From assembly GCA_029010495.1 (NCBI GenBank), contig JAQXKO010000025.1, forward strand, positions 62,001-126,000: 64,000 bases of DNA, read 5' to 3'. The translations under genes were made by a program, and so were the position numbers. Below, piece by piece: positions 7,284 through 17,424 of this stretch (position 1 is the stretch's first letter; each line of letters starts with the position of its first letter). Under the pieces are notes generated by a model. It ran no database searches, had not been told where the DNA came from, and was given only the letters and a program-made list of their open reading frames with translations. The DNA is from Clostridiales bacterium. GTDB lineage: Bacteria > Bacillota > Clostridia > Lachnospirales > Lachnospiraceae.

Positions 7284-10052
7284 ATGGAAAGAGGCATTAT
7301 GGAAAAAGATTTTTTACTTATAATTGACGGTTCAAGCTTATTGTCAACACAGTTTTACGGAAATCTTCCCAGGGAAATTATGTTTGCAAAAACCATGGAG
7401 GATAAAGAAAAATTTTTTCATAAAATAATGCAGACAAAATCCGGCATTTATACAAATGGTGTTTACGGATTCTTGAGAACGTTATTTTCAATTATTGAAA
7501 AACAGAAGCCAAAGTATATCGCTGTAACCTGGGATGTTACCAGGGATACTTTCAGACGTGGGCTTTACAGTGAATATAAGGCTAACAGAAGTGAAACAAT
7601 GGCTCCGTTAAAGGAGCAGTTTATTCTTTGTCAGGATATATGTAAGCGTATTAATATACCGACTTTTATGGACTCGTACTATGAGGCAGATGATTATTCC
7701 GGAACACTTGCTTCAAAATTTGGAAAGAATATTGATGTAAGGATCCTTACTAAGGACCATGATTATCTCCAATTGGTTGAAAATAATACAAAACTCTGGC
7801 TGATTGTTAATGACCAGACAAAGGCAGATGAATTTTATAAGAAAAACAATATTGATAAATCATCATTGAATATTCCGGAAAAGGTCATTGAACTTGACAG
7901 GGAGGGTGTTAACAGCGAGTACGGAGTATATCCGGAATCAATACCTTCTCTTAAAGGACTTATGGGTGATGCGTCCGATAATATTTCGGGAGTAAAAGGT
8001 GTGGGTGAAAAGACTGCAGTTAAGCTGATTGCATATTATAAGACTGTTGACGCGCTTTATGATGATATTGAAGCCGTAGACAAGGATATGCTTAATGCAA
8101 AGTGGAAAGAAAAGCTCGGTATCACAAGAAGCCCATACAGTTATCTTATAAAAGAATCAGATGAAGAAATATCCGGGAAAAAAGCCGCAATGCTTTCTAC
8201 GCGTCTTGCCACGATTATTAAGGATGTTCCTGTAAATGTGTCATTAAATGAGCTTGAATTAAATATTGATGTAAGAGAATGTCTTAAGGTTTTAAAAGAA
8301 CTTGAAATCAATACCTTAAATGTTCCGTCAATGCTTAAAGATAATTCAACAGACGAGTTTTCAAAATATTATAAAAGCAATTATGTACTTATAAATGATT
8401 TTATGACACTTGATGAGTACCGTGATGAAATAATCCTTAGCTGTAAAGGTAAAAGAGTTGCAATTGATACAGGTATGGAATCCGAATGTCTTGAATCATT
8501 GGGAATCTGCACGGATGAAAAGATTTTCCATATTGTCAGTGAGGGATTTATCCTGAGCGGCATGCTTGAAGAATTACTTAAGGATGTTATAAACGTTTCT
8601 GAATGTATAATCGGTTATAACATTAAGAGGCTTTTCAAATATTTAAGAGGCAGGAAATTCGAAGATGTTGCGCTTATGTATTATCTTATCAATCCTCTGG
8701 CAAAGGAACAGAGCAGCCGTGAAATCTGCAACTTATTCGGAGTATATCCTGCCAATGAAATAAATGTGACTTTTAATGCTTATGTGGCGCACGCTTTTAT
8801 TGATAAGCTCTGTGAAAAGCTTATTTCCCTCGGAATGAAGGAGCTTTATGATAATATAGAAAAGCCTCTTATTGAAGTTCTTTATGAAATGGAATGTAAC
8901 GGAATCAAGTGCTCTGCCGAAGAGTTAATGCATCAGGGACAGGTATTAAAGAATTGTCTCGCAACGCTGGAGCAGAATATATATGATAAGGCAGGTCATA
9001 AATTCAATATTCTGTCGCCAAAGCAGCTTGGAGTTGTTCTTTTTGAGGAGCTTAAGCTTCCGGGAGGGAAAAAGACTAAGTCCGGCAGCTATAAAACTGA
9101 TATTGATGTATTATCAAAATTGACGGAATATGATATTGTAGATGATATATTATCGTACAGACAGCTTTCAAAGCTTGTTTCAACTTACATTGAAGGCCTT
9201 GAAAAATGTATAAGGACTGACGGACGTATTCATCCTACATTTAATCAGATGATTACCGCAACAGGACGATTAAGCTGTGAAGAACCGAATCTTCAGAACA
9301 TTCCCGTAAGGGAAGAACAGGGCAGGCTGATAAGAAAGGCATTTATTCCGGAAAAGGGAAATGTGTTTGTAGATGCGGATTATTCTCAGATTGAGCTTAG
9401 AATACTTGCTCATATGGCTGAAGATAAGAAGCTTCTTGAGGATTATAATAATTCAAAGGATATTCATCAGGCAACTGCGGCCAGTGTATTCGGAGTACCG
9501 TATGAATTGGTTACAAAGAAGCAGAGAAGCAATGCAAAGGCTGTTAATTTCGGTATAGTTTACGGTATTAGCTCATATGGTCTCGGTAATGATCTTGATA
9601 TCGCGGTTTCGGAGGCAAAAAAATATATTGAGACATATTTTAAACAATATCCGGATGTTAAAAAATTCATTGACGGTCTGGTAAATTTCTGTAAGGAGCA
9701 TGAATATGTCAAAACCTTATTCGGAAGGGTAAGACCGGTTCCTGAAATCACATCTTCAAATTATAGTCAGAGAAGCTTCGGAGAAAGAATTGCGATGAAT
9801 ACACCTATCCAGGGTACTGCTGCCGATATCATGAAGATTGCAATGATAAAAGTTTATAATGCATTAAAATCAAATAATTTAAAGGCTAAAATGTTACTAC
9901 AGATTCATGATGAAATTCTTGTTGAATGCCCAAAGGAAGAAGCGGAATGTGTATCAAAAATACTTATGGAGGAAATGAGCAGCGCTGCCAAATTAAAAGT
10001 TGCCCTTGAGGTTACAAGCGGTATTGCCGATAACTGGTACGAGCTTAAATAA
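7284..10052 (+). CDS. polA: DNA polymerase I
   Basis: 5' nuclease motifs (GDASDNISGVKGVGEKTA) and polymerase motifs (ATGRLSCEEPNLQNIPVR, DADYSQIELRILAHMA, RSNAKAVNFGIVYGIS, IHDEILVE); ATG at 7299 is an alternative start. Confidence 0.95.
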   Translation: MERGIMEKDFLLIIDGSSLLSTQFYGNLPREIMFAKTMEDKEKFFHKIMQTKSGIYTNGVYGFLRTLFSIIEKQKPKYIAVTWDVTRDTFRRGLYSEYKANRSETMAPLKEQFILCQDICKRINIPTFMDSYYEADDYSGTLASKFGKNIDVRILTKDHDYLQLVENNTKLWLIVNDQTKADEFYKKNNIDKSSLNIPEKVIELDREGVNSEYGVYPESIPSLKGLMGDASDNISGVKGVGEKTAVKLIAYYKTVDALYDDIEAVDKDMLNAKWKEKLGITRSPYSYLIKESDEEISGKKAAMLSTRLATIIKDVPVNVSLNELELNIDVRECLKVLKELEINTLNVPSMLKDNSTDEFSKYYKSNYVLINDFMTLDEYRDEIILSCKGKRVAIDTGMESECLESLGICTDEKIFHIVSEGFILSGMLEELLKDVINVSECIIGYNIKRLFKYLRGRKFEDVALMYYLINPLAKEQSSREICNLFGVYPANEINVTFNAYVAHAFIDKLCEKLISLGMKELYDNIEKPLIEVLYEMECNGIKCSAEELMHQGQVLKNCLATLEQNIYDKAGHKFNILSPKQLGVVLFEELKLPGGKKTKSGSYKTDIDVLSKLTEYDIVDDILSYRQLSKLVSTYIEGLEKCIRTDGRIHPTFNQMITATGRLSCEEPNLQNIPVREEQGRLIRKAFIPEKGNVFVDADYSQIELRILAHMAEDKKLLEDYNNSKDIHQATAASVFGVPYELVTKKQRSNAKAVNFGIVYGISSYGLGNDLDIAVSEAKKYIETYFKQYPDVKKFIDGLVNFCKEHEYVKTLFGRVRPVPEITSSNYSQRSFGERIAMNTPIQGTAADIMKIAMIKVYNALKSNNLKAKMLLQIHDEILVECPKEEAECVSKILMEEMSSAAKLKVALEVTSGIADNWYELK

Positions 10053-10055
10053 AAT

Positions 10056-10661
10056 GTGGTTATGGTAGTATGTATTACAGGCGGAGCGGGAAGCGGCAAA
10101 TCATACGTATGTGATATATTAAAAAATGATTTCAATATATCCGTAATTGATTCTGACTCGGTTACAAAGAGTCTTTATGAGCCGGGCAGTGAGGTATATA
10201 AGAGAATAATAGAATATTTTGGCGAAAAATGTATTGATGAGGACGGCAGAATAGACAGACAATACTTGTCCGGAGTAGTATTTAATAATCCTGATGCCCT
10301 TAAAAGGCTTAATGAAATAACTCATCCGGCAACTTTAAGACTTATTAAAAAGCAGACCTCCGGCTTCAAGGGAAGAAATGACAATATTATAGTTGTCGAA
10401 TCGGCTATTGCCCACAAATCAGGATATACTTCCTTCTGCGACGAATTCTGGTATGTATATGCGCCTGAAGCTGACAGAATCCATAGACTGAAGAATACCA
10501 GAAACTATAGCGATGATAAAATTGCTGCTATATTTATGTCACAGGATGATGACGCCTTTTTCAGAGATAACTGTAACGAAATAATCATTAACAGTAATGA
10601 CTGTGACAGATCATCGCTTGTTTCTTATATTGGACAGCTTATCGCCAAAAAGATCAAATAA
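10056..10661 (+). CDS. coaE: Dephospho-CoA kinase
   Basis: VCITGGAGSGKSYVCDIL...VIDSDSV...YFG...LNEITHPA; start could be ATG 10062. Confidence 0.88.
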   Translation: MVMVVCITGGAGSGKSYVCDILKNDFNISVIDSDSVTKSLYEPGSEVYKRIIEYFGEKCIDEDGRIDRQYLSGVVFNNPDALKRLNEITHPATLRLIKKQTSGFKGRNDNIIVVESAIAHKSGYTSFCDEFWYVYAPEADRIHRLKNTRNYSDDKIAAIFMSQDDDAFFRDNCNEIIINSNDCDRSSLVSYIGQLIAKKIK

Positions 10662-10746
10662 TATTCATATTTATTGAAGTATAAAGCTTTTTATGATAAA
10701 ATATTATATACTTTTTTATGGATAAAACAGATTAAGGAATAAAATA

Positions 10747-11547
10747 ATGATAATATCAAGTATTTCAAGCGGGAGTTCCGGCAACTGCATATATATTGGT
10801 AGTGAAAATACACATTTACTTATTGATATGGGTATTAGTGGAAAGAAAATTGAAGAAGGATTAAATTATTTTGAAAAGTCAGCAGCTGATATATGCGGGA
10901 TTTTAATCACTCATGAACATTCAGACCATGTTAAAGGCATCGGTTCTTTTGTAAAAAAATATAAGGTGCCTGTTTATGGAACAATTGAAACACTTGCGGC
11001 AGTCAAGCATCAGGCTTACGGCAAAAGTATTCCTGTCGATTTGATGATTTATATAAAACCCGGCGATGAATTTGATATAGGCGACATTACGGTTAATGTT
11101 ACAAAAACCTCTCATGATGCTGCAAATTCAGTATGCTACAGATTTACAAACAATAACAGGAGCATTGCGATGGCAACAGACCTGGGTAAATATGATGATG
11201 AAATATTAAATCATCTGTCAGGAGCCGATGTATTGTATCTTGAATCTAATTATGACCCTGAAATGCTGATGGTCGGAACTTACCCATATTATCTGAAATT
11301 GCGTATTGACGGTGAGAAGGGTCATCTTTCGAATGAATTATCCGCAAAACTTATAAGTGAGGTTTTAAGTCCGAAGCTTCAAAGTATAATTCTTGCGCAC
11401 TTATCTAAGGATAATAATTATCCGGAGATAGCTTATATGACTCATAAAAACATGCTTGATGAAAAATGGATATATGACAAGGCACAGCCGGAGCTTTTTG
11501 TGGCCAAAAGAGATGTGCCTTCCGTAACATATACAATACATGATTAA
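10747..11547 (+). CDS. MBL-fold metallohydrolase, WalJ/YycJ-like
   Basis: SSISSGSSGNCIYIGSENTHLLIDMGISGKKIEEGL, ILITHEHSDHVKGI, LYLESNYDPEML. Confidence 0.85.
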   Translation: MIISSISSGSSGNCIYIGSENTHLLIDMGISGKKIEEGLNYFEKSAADICGILITHEHSDHVKGIGSFVKKYKVPVYGTIETLAAVKHQAYGKSIPVDLMIYIKPGDEFDIGDITVNVTKTSHDAANSVCYRFTNNNRSIAMATDLGKYDDEILNHLSGADVLYLESNYDPEMLMVGTYPYYLKLRIDGEKGHLSNELSAKLISEVLSPKLQSIILAHLSKDNNYPEIAYMTHKNMLDEKWIYDKAQPELFVAKRDVPSVTYTIHD

Positions 11548-11565
11548 ATATTTGGAGGAACAAAA

Positions 11566-11838
11566 ATGAAAAAGACGATTATTACGGTAGTAGGTAAGGA
11601 CTGTGTAGGTATCATTGCAAAAGTTTGTACATATCTTGCTGATACAAAGATTAATATTCTTGATATTTCACAGACAATTGTTGACGGTTATTTCAATATG
11701 ATGATGATTGCTGACATTAAGGATGCTACAAATGATTTCTTATCCGTTCAGAGGGATTTGGATAATCTTGGTAAGGAAATCGGATGTATTATAAAAATTC
11801 AGGATGAAGCTATATTCGATATGATGCACAGAATATAA
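11566..11838 (+). CDS. ACT domain-containing protein (UPF0237)
   Basis: [45 protein letters not shown]. Confidence 0.88.
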   Translation: MKKTIITVVGKDCVGIIAKVCTYLADTKINILDISQTIVDGYFNMMMIADIKDATNDFLSVQRDLDNLGKEIGCIIKIQDEAIFDMMHRI

Positions 11839-11851
11839 GGGGGATACCAAA

Positions 11852-13216
11852 TTGATTAATATTAAAGAGGTAATTGAAACTAATGAAATGATTCAGAAGG
11901 AAAACCTTGATGTGAGAACAATTACACTCGGTATCAGCCTTCTTGACTGTATTGATTCTGATTTAGACAGACTTAACGAAAAGATATACACAAAAATAAC
12001 AACTCTTGCAAAGGACCTTGTAAGTGTCGGTATGGAAATTGAAAAGGAGCTTGGCATTCCTGTAGTTAATAAAAGAATTTCCGTAACTCCGATTGCACTT
12101 ATAGGTGGCGCTGCATGTAAGACTCCTGATGATTTTGTTACAATTGCAAAGACTCTTGATAAAGCTGCAAAGAATGTCGGTGTAAATTTTCTTGGCGGAT
12201 ATTCGGCTCTTGTATCAAAAGGTATGACAAATGCAGACAGACTTTTAATAGAGTCGATTCCTAAGGCACTCGCCGAAACAGAGCTTGTATGCAGCTCATG
12301 TAATGTCGGTTCGACAAAAACAGGTATAAATATGGATGCCGTTAAGCTTATCGGTGAGAAAATAATTGAAACTGCAGAGCTGACAAAGGATAATGATTCC
12401 ATTGGCTGTGCAAAGTTTGTTGTATTTTGTAATGCACCTGATGACAATCCTTTTATGGCAGGAGCATTTCACGGAGTGACTGAGGCGGACGCCATTATAA
12501 ATGTCGGCGTCAGCGGTCCCGGTGTAGTATTGAAGGCACTTGAAATTGCAAAGGGAAGGGATTTTGAATTCCTTTGTGAGACAATAAAGAAGACTGCATT
12601 TAAGATAACACGTGTAGGCCAGCTTGTTGCCAAGAGAGCATCAAAAATGCTTAATGTTCCTTTTGGAATTGTTGATTTGTCGCTTGCTCCTACTCCGGCT
12701 ATCGGAGACAGTGTTGCCGATATTTTAAAAAGTATCGGACTTGAGCATCCCGGAGCACCGGGAACAACTGCTGCACTTGCTCTGTTAAATGACCAGGTTA
12801 AAAAGGGTGGTGTAATGGCTTCTTCATATGTAGGTGGACTCTGCGGCGCATTTATTCCGGTAAGTGAAGACCAGGGAATGATAGATGCAGTTGTTGCCGG
12901 AAGCCTTACTATTGAAAAGCTTGAAGCAATGACATGCGTTTGTTCTGTAGGTCTTGACATGATTGCGATTCCGGGCAATACAAAGGCAACAACGATTAGC
13001 GGTATTATTGCCGATGAAATGGCTATCGGAATGATTAATCAGAAGACTACTGCAGTAAGACTTATTCCTGTTATCGGTAAGGACGTAGGTGATACCGTAG
13101 AGTTTGGCGGTCTGCTCGGATATGCACCGATTATGCCTGTCAATACTTTTTCATGTGATGAATTCGTAAACAGAACAGGTCGTATTCCTGCACCAATTCA
13201 CAGCTTTAAAAATTAA
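11852..13216 (+). CDS. PFL family protein (UPF0210/DUF711)
   Basis: [14 protein letters not shown]...[23 protein letters not shown]...[13 protein letters not shown]...[18 protein letters not shown]. Confidence 0.9.
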   Translation: MINIKEVIETNEMIQKENLDVRTITLGISLLDCIDSDLDRLNEKIYTKITTLAKDLVSVGMEIEKELGIPVVNKRISVTPIALIGGAACKTPDDFVTIAKTLDKAAKNVGVNFLGGYSALVSKGMTNADRLLIESIPKALAETELVCSSCNVGSTKTGINMDAVKLIGEKIIETAELTKDNDSIGCAKFVVFCNAPDDNPFMAGAFHGVTEADAIINVGVSGPGVVLKALEIAKGRDFEFLCETIKKTAFKITRVGQLVAKRASKMLNVPFGIVDLSLAPTPAIGDSVADILKSIGLEHPGAPGTTAALALLNDQVKKGGVMASSYVGGLCGAFIPVSEDQGMIDAVVAGSLTIEKLEAMTCVCSVGLDMIAIPGNTKATTISGIIADEMAIGMINQKTTAVRLIPVIGKDVGDTVEFGGLLGYAPIMPVNTFSCDEFVNRTGRIPAPIHSFKN

Positions 13217-13246
13217 TTAATACACATGGGGGTGTATATATAAATT

Positions 13247-14062
13247 ATGGAGATAAGCTTATGGAGAGAGACATTATTGCCATATAATCTGGCAGTAGAT
13301 GAGCTTGTAACAAAATTTAATCATTTGAAAAGCTCTGCTGAGGAAATGGGCAGATACTCGCCGATATACAGTGTATCCGGAAGAGTCAAGAGCATTACGT
13401 CTATTCTTGAGAAGGTTATGAAAAAGCATATTCCTTTTGATGAGATGGAACAGAGTATATATGATATTGCCGGAATTCGTATCATTTGCCAGTTTCATGA
13501 TGATATCATACAGGTTGTTGAGCTTATTCGTAACCGTAAGGATATAACAATTGTTGAGGAACTTGACTATATTAACAATCCGAAGCCAAGCGGATACAGA
13601 AGTTATCATCTTAAGGTGCTTTATGAAGTCCAGTTATTTAACGGACCTAAAAAGCTGTATGCGGAAATACAGATTAGAACAATGGGTATGAACTGCTGGT
13701 CAACAATTGAACATTCCCTTCAGTACAAATTCAAGGATCATATGCCTGAGGATATTAAAAAAAGTATATCGGAATCAGCAATTCGTATGCTTGATGCCGA
13801 AAAGGAATTATCTGCTGTAAGAGATGATGTTATGGCGGCACAGGCTACAAAGGCAGAACACAGAACACTTATTAGTGATATAATCATTACAATTCTTAAT
13901 ATATACCAGAATTCTTCAAGAAGAGAGGCCATCAGAATACAGAACGAATTTCTTGAGATATACAAGCTGGATGATTATGAAAAGCTTAAGCATTTTGCTG
14001 CGGAGCTGGATGTTATTGCAGAAGGATTCGGAGTACAGGAATATACACCGAATATTAAATAA
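13247..14062 (+). CDS. relQ: Small alarmone synthetase / GTP pyrophosphokinase (RelQ/YjbM type)
   Basis: Single RelA/SpoT synthetase domain: YSVSGRVKSITSILEKV, DIAGIRIICQF, NPKPSGYRSYHL, AEIQIRTMGMNCWSTIEHSLQYK; no HD hydrolase domain. Confidence 0.85.
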   Translation: MEISLWRETLLPYNLAVDELVTKFNHLKSSAEEMGRYSPIYSVSGRVKSITSILEKVMKKHIPFDEMEQSIYDIAGIRIICQFHDDIIQVVELIRNRKDITIVEELDYINNPKPSGYRSYHLKVLYEVQLFNGPKKLYAEIQIRTMGMNCWSTIEHSLQYKFKDHMPEDIKKSISESAIRMLDAEKELSAVRDDVMAAQATKAEHRTLISDIIITILNIYQNSSRREAIRIQNEFLEIYKLDDYEKLKHFAAELDVIAEGFGVQEYTPNIK

Positions 14063-14071
14063 GAGGATTTT

Positions 14072-15466
14072 ATGGCAATAGAATTACCTGAAAAATTTAA
14101 AGAACAGATGAAGGACATGCTCGGAAACGAATATGATTCGTTTCTGAAAAGCTATGAGTATAAGGACAAATCAGGAATAAGGATTAATACTCTTAAGCTT
14201 TCGCCTGAAGAATTTAAAAAAATATCTCCGTTTGAGCTTAGTCCCATATCATGGATTCCGACAGGATATTTTTACGGTAAAAATGATATTCCTTCCAAGC
14301 ATCCGTATTATTATGCCGGTCTGTATTATATACAGGAGCCAAGCGCCATGACCCCTGCTTCGGTTTTCGATGTGGCACCCGGCCACAGAGTACTTGACCT
14401 ATGCGCTGCACCGGGCGGAAAAAGTACTGCTCTTGCAGCAAAGCTTGAGGGAAAGGGATTGCTTGTAAGCAATGATGTAAGCAATTCAAGGGCAAAGGCA
14501 CTGCTTAAAAATATAGAGCTGTTCGGTGTCAGAAATGCTTTGGTATTATCTGAGACAACTTCGAATCTTGCAAAACGTTTTGAAGGATTTTTTGACAGGA
14601 TTCTTGTTGACGCACCATGCTCCGGCGAGGGAATGTTCAGAAAGCAGCCATCAATTATAAAAAATTGGGAACAGTACGGCACAGGTTATTATGCTAAAAT
14701 ACAAAGAGAAATATTACCTGATGCAATCAGAATGCTAAGACCTGGCGGCAAGCTTCTGTTCTCAACCTGCACCTTTTCTCCCGAGGAAGATGAGCAGACT
14801 GTTGCATTTATTTTAGATAACTTTAAAGAAATGTCATTAATTGATGTCTTTGACGAAAAGGATAAGCAATATTATGACAAATGCGGCTTTTCATACGGCA
14901 ATGGCAGATATATTAACAGAGATGATTATGATTTTTCAAAATGCATTCGTTTGTTTCCTCATAAAGTTGAAGGCGAAGGACATTTTCTGTGTGTATTACA
15001 AAAAAATCCGGATGCTTTAGCTGTTATGTCACCGACTGAGAAGATTAACGGATGCAGACTTCCGAATGAGGTTTCGGAATTTCTGGATAATATTAAGTTT
15101 AATATTGATAAAAATAGAATCATATCAAAGGATGACAGATATTATTATGTTTCATATGATACGCCAAGGCTTAACGGTCTTCGAATATTAAGAAACGGGT
15201 TATTACTGGGCGAATATAAAAAGAATCGATTTGAACCGTCTCAGGCATTGGCATGTGCCTTGAATGCCGATGAATATTCAAATGTTTATAATTTATCTGC
15301 TGATGATCCGAGAGTAATAAAATATCTTAAGTGTGAGAGCATTGATTTACCTGACGCAAAAGACGGTTATGTGCTTATTACCTGCAATGGATTCAGTCTT
15401 GGATTTGCAAAGGTTAAGAAGGGTAATTTCAAAAATAAATATTTGCCCGGATGGAGACTTATGTGA
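14072..15466 (+). CDS. RsmB/NOP family rRNA (cytosine-C5) methyltransferase (RsmF-like)
   Basis: VLDLCAAPGGKSTALAAKL, DRILVDAPCSGEGMFRK, LLFSTCTFSPEEDEQ. Confidence 0.9.
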   Translation: MAIELPEKFKEQMKDMLGNEYDSFLKSYEYKDKSGIRINTLKLSPEEFKKISPFELSPISWIPTGYFYGKNDIPSKHPYYYAGLYYIQEPSAMTPASVFDVAPGHRVLDLCAAPGGKSTALAAKLEGKGLLVSNDVSNSRAKALLKNIELFGVRNALVLSETTSNLAKRFEGFFDRILVDAPCSGEGMFRKQPSIIKNWEQYGTGYYAKIQREILPDAIRMLRPGGKLLFSTCTFSPEEDEQTVAFILDNFKEMSLIDVFDEKDKQYYDKCGFSYGNGRYINRDDYDFSKCIRLFPHKVEGEGHFLCVLQKNPDALAVMSPTEKINGCRLPNEVSEFLDNIKFNIDKNRIISKDDRYYYVSYDTPRLNGLRILRNGLLLGEYKKNRFEPSQALACALNADEYSNVYNLSADDPRVIKYLKCESIDLPDAKDGYVLITCNGFSLGFAKVKKGNFKNKYLPGWRLM

Positions 15467-16179
15467 TGGTAAGACTTGATAAATATCTGACACTTGCTCT
15501 TGGAATTTCAAGAAGCGAAGCAAAAAATTTATTGTCCGAATGTAAAGTTTGCGTAAACGGAATCGTTGTTAAAAAGGGCGAAATCAAAATTGATGAGGCA
15601 TCGGATAATGTGACATGTGCAGGAATAAGGGTGTCATATGAAGATAAGCTCTATTATATGCTAAACAAACCCTCAGGCTATGTATCTGCTACCGTAGATG
15701 ATATAAATCCTACTGTAATCAGCTTGTTTGAAGCCAATGAAAGGAAGAGACTGTTTCCCGTCGGACGTCTTGATATAGATACACAGGGACTTATTATAAT
15801 TACAAATGACGGACAGCTCAGTCACCATCTTACCAGTCCGAGGCATAATATTGTTAAAAAGTATTATGCCCGATTATCCGGCATTCCGGATGATGAAGGA
15901 ATCAGAAAAGTTGAAGAGGGTCTTGATTTAGGTGATTTTACGGCAAAGGCTGCAAGACTTGAAATAATTACTTCTGATGTACAAAATAATGAATCGGAAG
16001 TCTTTGTTTATATTTCTGAGGGCAGATACCATCAGGTTAAAAGAATGATGAGTGCAATAGGATGTGAGGTCACTTTCCTGAAAAGAACAGCAATTGGTGA
16101 TGTTTGTCTTGATGAAACGTTGTCACCGGGAGAATATAGAAAGTTAACAGAAACAGAATTAAGTATTCTTAGAAAGTAA
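15466..16179 (+). CDS. Pseudouridine synthase, RsuA family
   Basis: S4-like N-terminus; NKPSGYVSAT, FPVGRLDIDTQGLIIITNDGQLSHHL, EGRYHQVKRMM; starts in a TGATG overlap with the previous gene. Confidence 0.9.
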   Translation: MVRLDKYLTLALGISRSEAKNLLSECKVCVNGIVVKKGEIKIDEASDNVTCAGIRVSYEDKLYYMLNKPSGYVSATVDDINPTVISLFEANERKRLFPVGRLDIDTQGLIIITNDGQLSHHLTSPRHNIVKKYYARLSGIPDDEGIRKVEEGLDLGDFTAKAARLEIITSDVQNNESEVFVYISEGRYHQVKRMMSAIGCEVTFLKRTAIGDVCLDETLSPGEYRKLTETELSILRK

Positions 16180-16185
16180 AGAAAA

Positions 16186-16854
16186 ATGTTTAAAAATATT
16201 GAAGCAGTAATATTTGATCTTGACGGTACGCTTGTTGATTCCATGTGGATGTGGAAGCAGATTGATATTGATTATCTTGAAAAATATAATATTGAAATGC
16301 CTGTTGATTTGCAGGAGCAGATAGAGGGAATGAGTTTTTCGGAAACTGCGGTTTATTTCAAGGAAAAATTCAATCTGCCCGATACACTTGATGTTATTAA
16401 GTCTGACTGGATAGATATGGCTAAAGAGTATTATATGCATAAAGTCAGTCTTAAGCCGGGTGTATTAAAACTTCTGAGGGTATTAAAGAAAAACAATATT
16501 AAGACGGGTATTGCCACAAGTAATTCAATTGAGCTGCTTGACGCAGTGCTTGATTCACTAGGGGTACGTACATATTTTGACAGTATTCATGTGGCATGTG
16601 AAGTGGCAAAGGGTAAGCCGGCCCCGGATATATATAATCTTGTTGCGGATGAGCTGGGTGTATGCCATGATAAATGTCTTGTATTTGAGGATATTGCAAT
16701 AGGTGTAATGGCAGGCAAGGCAGCAGGTATGAGAACCTGCGGCGTGGGTGATGATTTTGCCGTTCTGCATAATGATAAAATTAAAGATGTGGCTGAATAT
16801 TTTGTTGACAATATATCAGACATAGTACTTGAAGATTATTTTGAGGAAATATAA
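16186..16854 (+). CDS. HAD family phosphatase (beta-phosphoglucomutase-like)
   Basis: VIFDLDGTLVDSM, GIATSN, KGKPAPDIY, VFEDIAIGVMAGKAAGM. Confidence 0.88.
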   Translation: MFKNIEAVIFDLDGTLVDSMWMWKQIDIDYLEKYNIEMPVDLQEQIEGMSFSETAVYFKEKFNLPDTLDVIKSDWIDMAKEYYMHKVSLKPGVLKLLRVLKKNNIKTGIATSNSIELLDAVLDSLGVRTYFDSIHVACEVAKGKPAPDIYNLVADELGVCHDKCLVFEDIAIGVMAGKAAGMRTCGVGDDFAVLHNDKIKDVAEYFVDNISDIVLEDYFEEI

Positions 16855-16860
16855 CATAAT

Positions 16861-17415
16861 ATGAAGGTTAAAAAAGGCGAAAAAGGATATTTAAATTATT
16901 TAAAGAAGAAGGATATCATATTTATTATCTTTGTAGCATTAATTTCAATTGCAATATTTGCTTTCGGTTTATATTTTTATAAAACAAGAGCAAATATTGC
17001 TACTGTTTTTGCGGTTTTGTTACTGCTTCCCGCATGTAAAAGAATTGTAAATTTAATAGTTCTGCTGCCCTTCAGACAGATAAAAGATGAAGAGCTTGAC
17101 CGAATTGAAGCCCTGCTCACAGATAATGTTTTATCTTATATTGATCCCGTATTTTCCAGTGAAAAATATATTATGAAATTTGAGCATCTTACAGTCACCG
17201 GTAACGGTTTATTTGCATACTCGCATATGAGTAATGAAAAAAATCAATATGCAGAAGAATACCTGTCTGACGGATTAAAAAAACGTATGATTCCGGGTAA
17301 GGTTAAAATATATGTTACTCTCGGAGATTACGAGCATTTCCTTAAATCTTATGATTATAAAGGGGAATTTACAAATGAGGAAGCGGGAGATTATTTTAAA
17401 TCATTAATGATGTAA
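16861..17415 (+). CDS. Hypothetical protein with two predicted TM segments
   Basis: Continuous ORF; hydrophobic segments IIFIIFVALISIAIFAFGLYFY and IATVFAVLLLLPACKRIVNLIVLL. Confidence 0.65.
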   Translation: MKVKKGEKGYLNYLKKKDIIFIIFVALISIAIFAFGLYFYKTRANIATVFAVLLLLPACKRIVNLIVLLPFRQIKDEELDRIEALLTDNVLSYIDPVFSSEKYIMKFEHLTVTGNGLFAYSHMSNEKNQYAEEYLSDGLKKRMIPGKVKIYVTLGDYEHFLKSYDYKGEFTNEEAGDYFKSLMM

Positions 17416-17424
17416 AGGTGAAAT

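Noticed and set aside
11893-12978. Two long minus-strand ORFs (184 and 169 aa) inside the UPF0210 gene
   Set aside because: Antisense shadows of a strongly supported coding gene with codon-biased third positions
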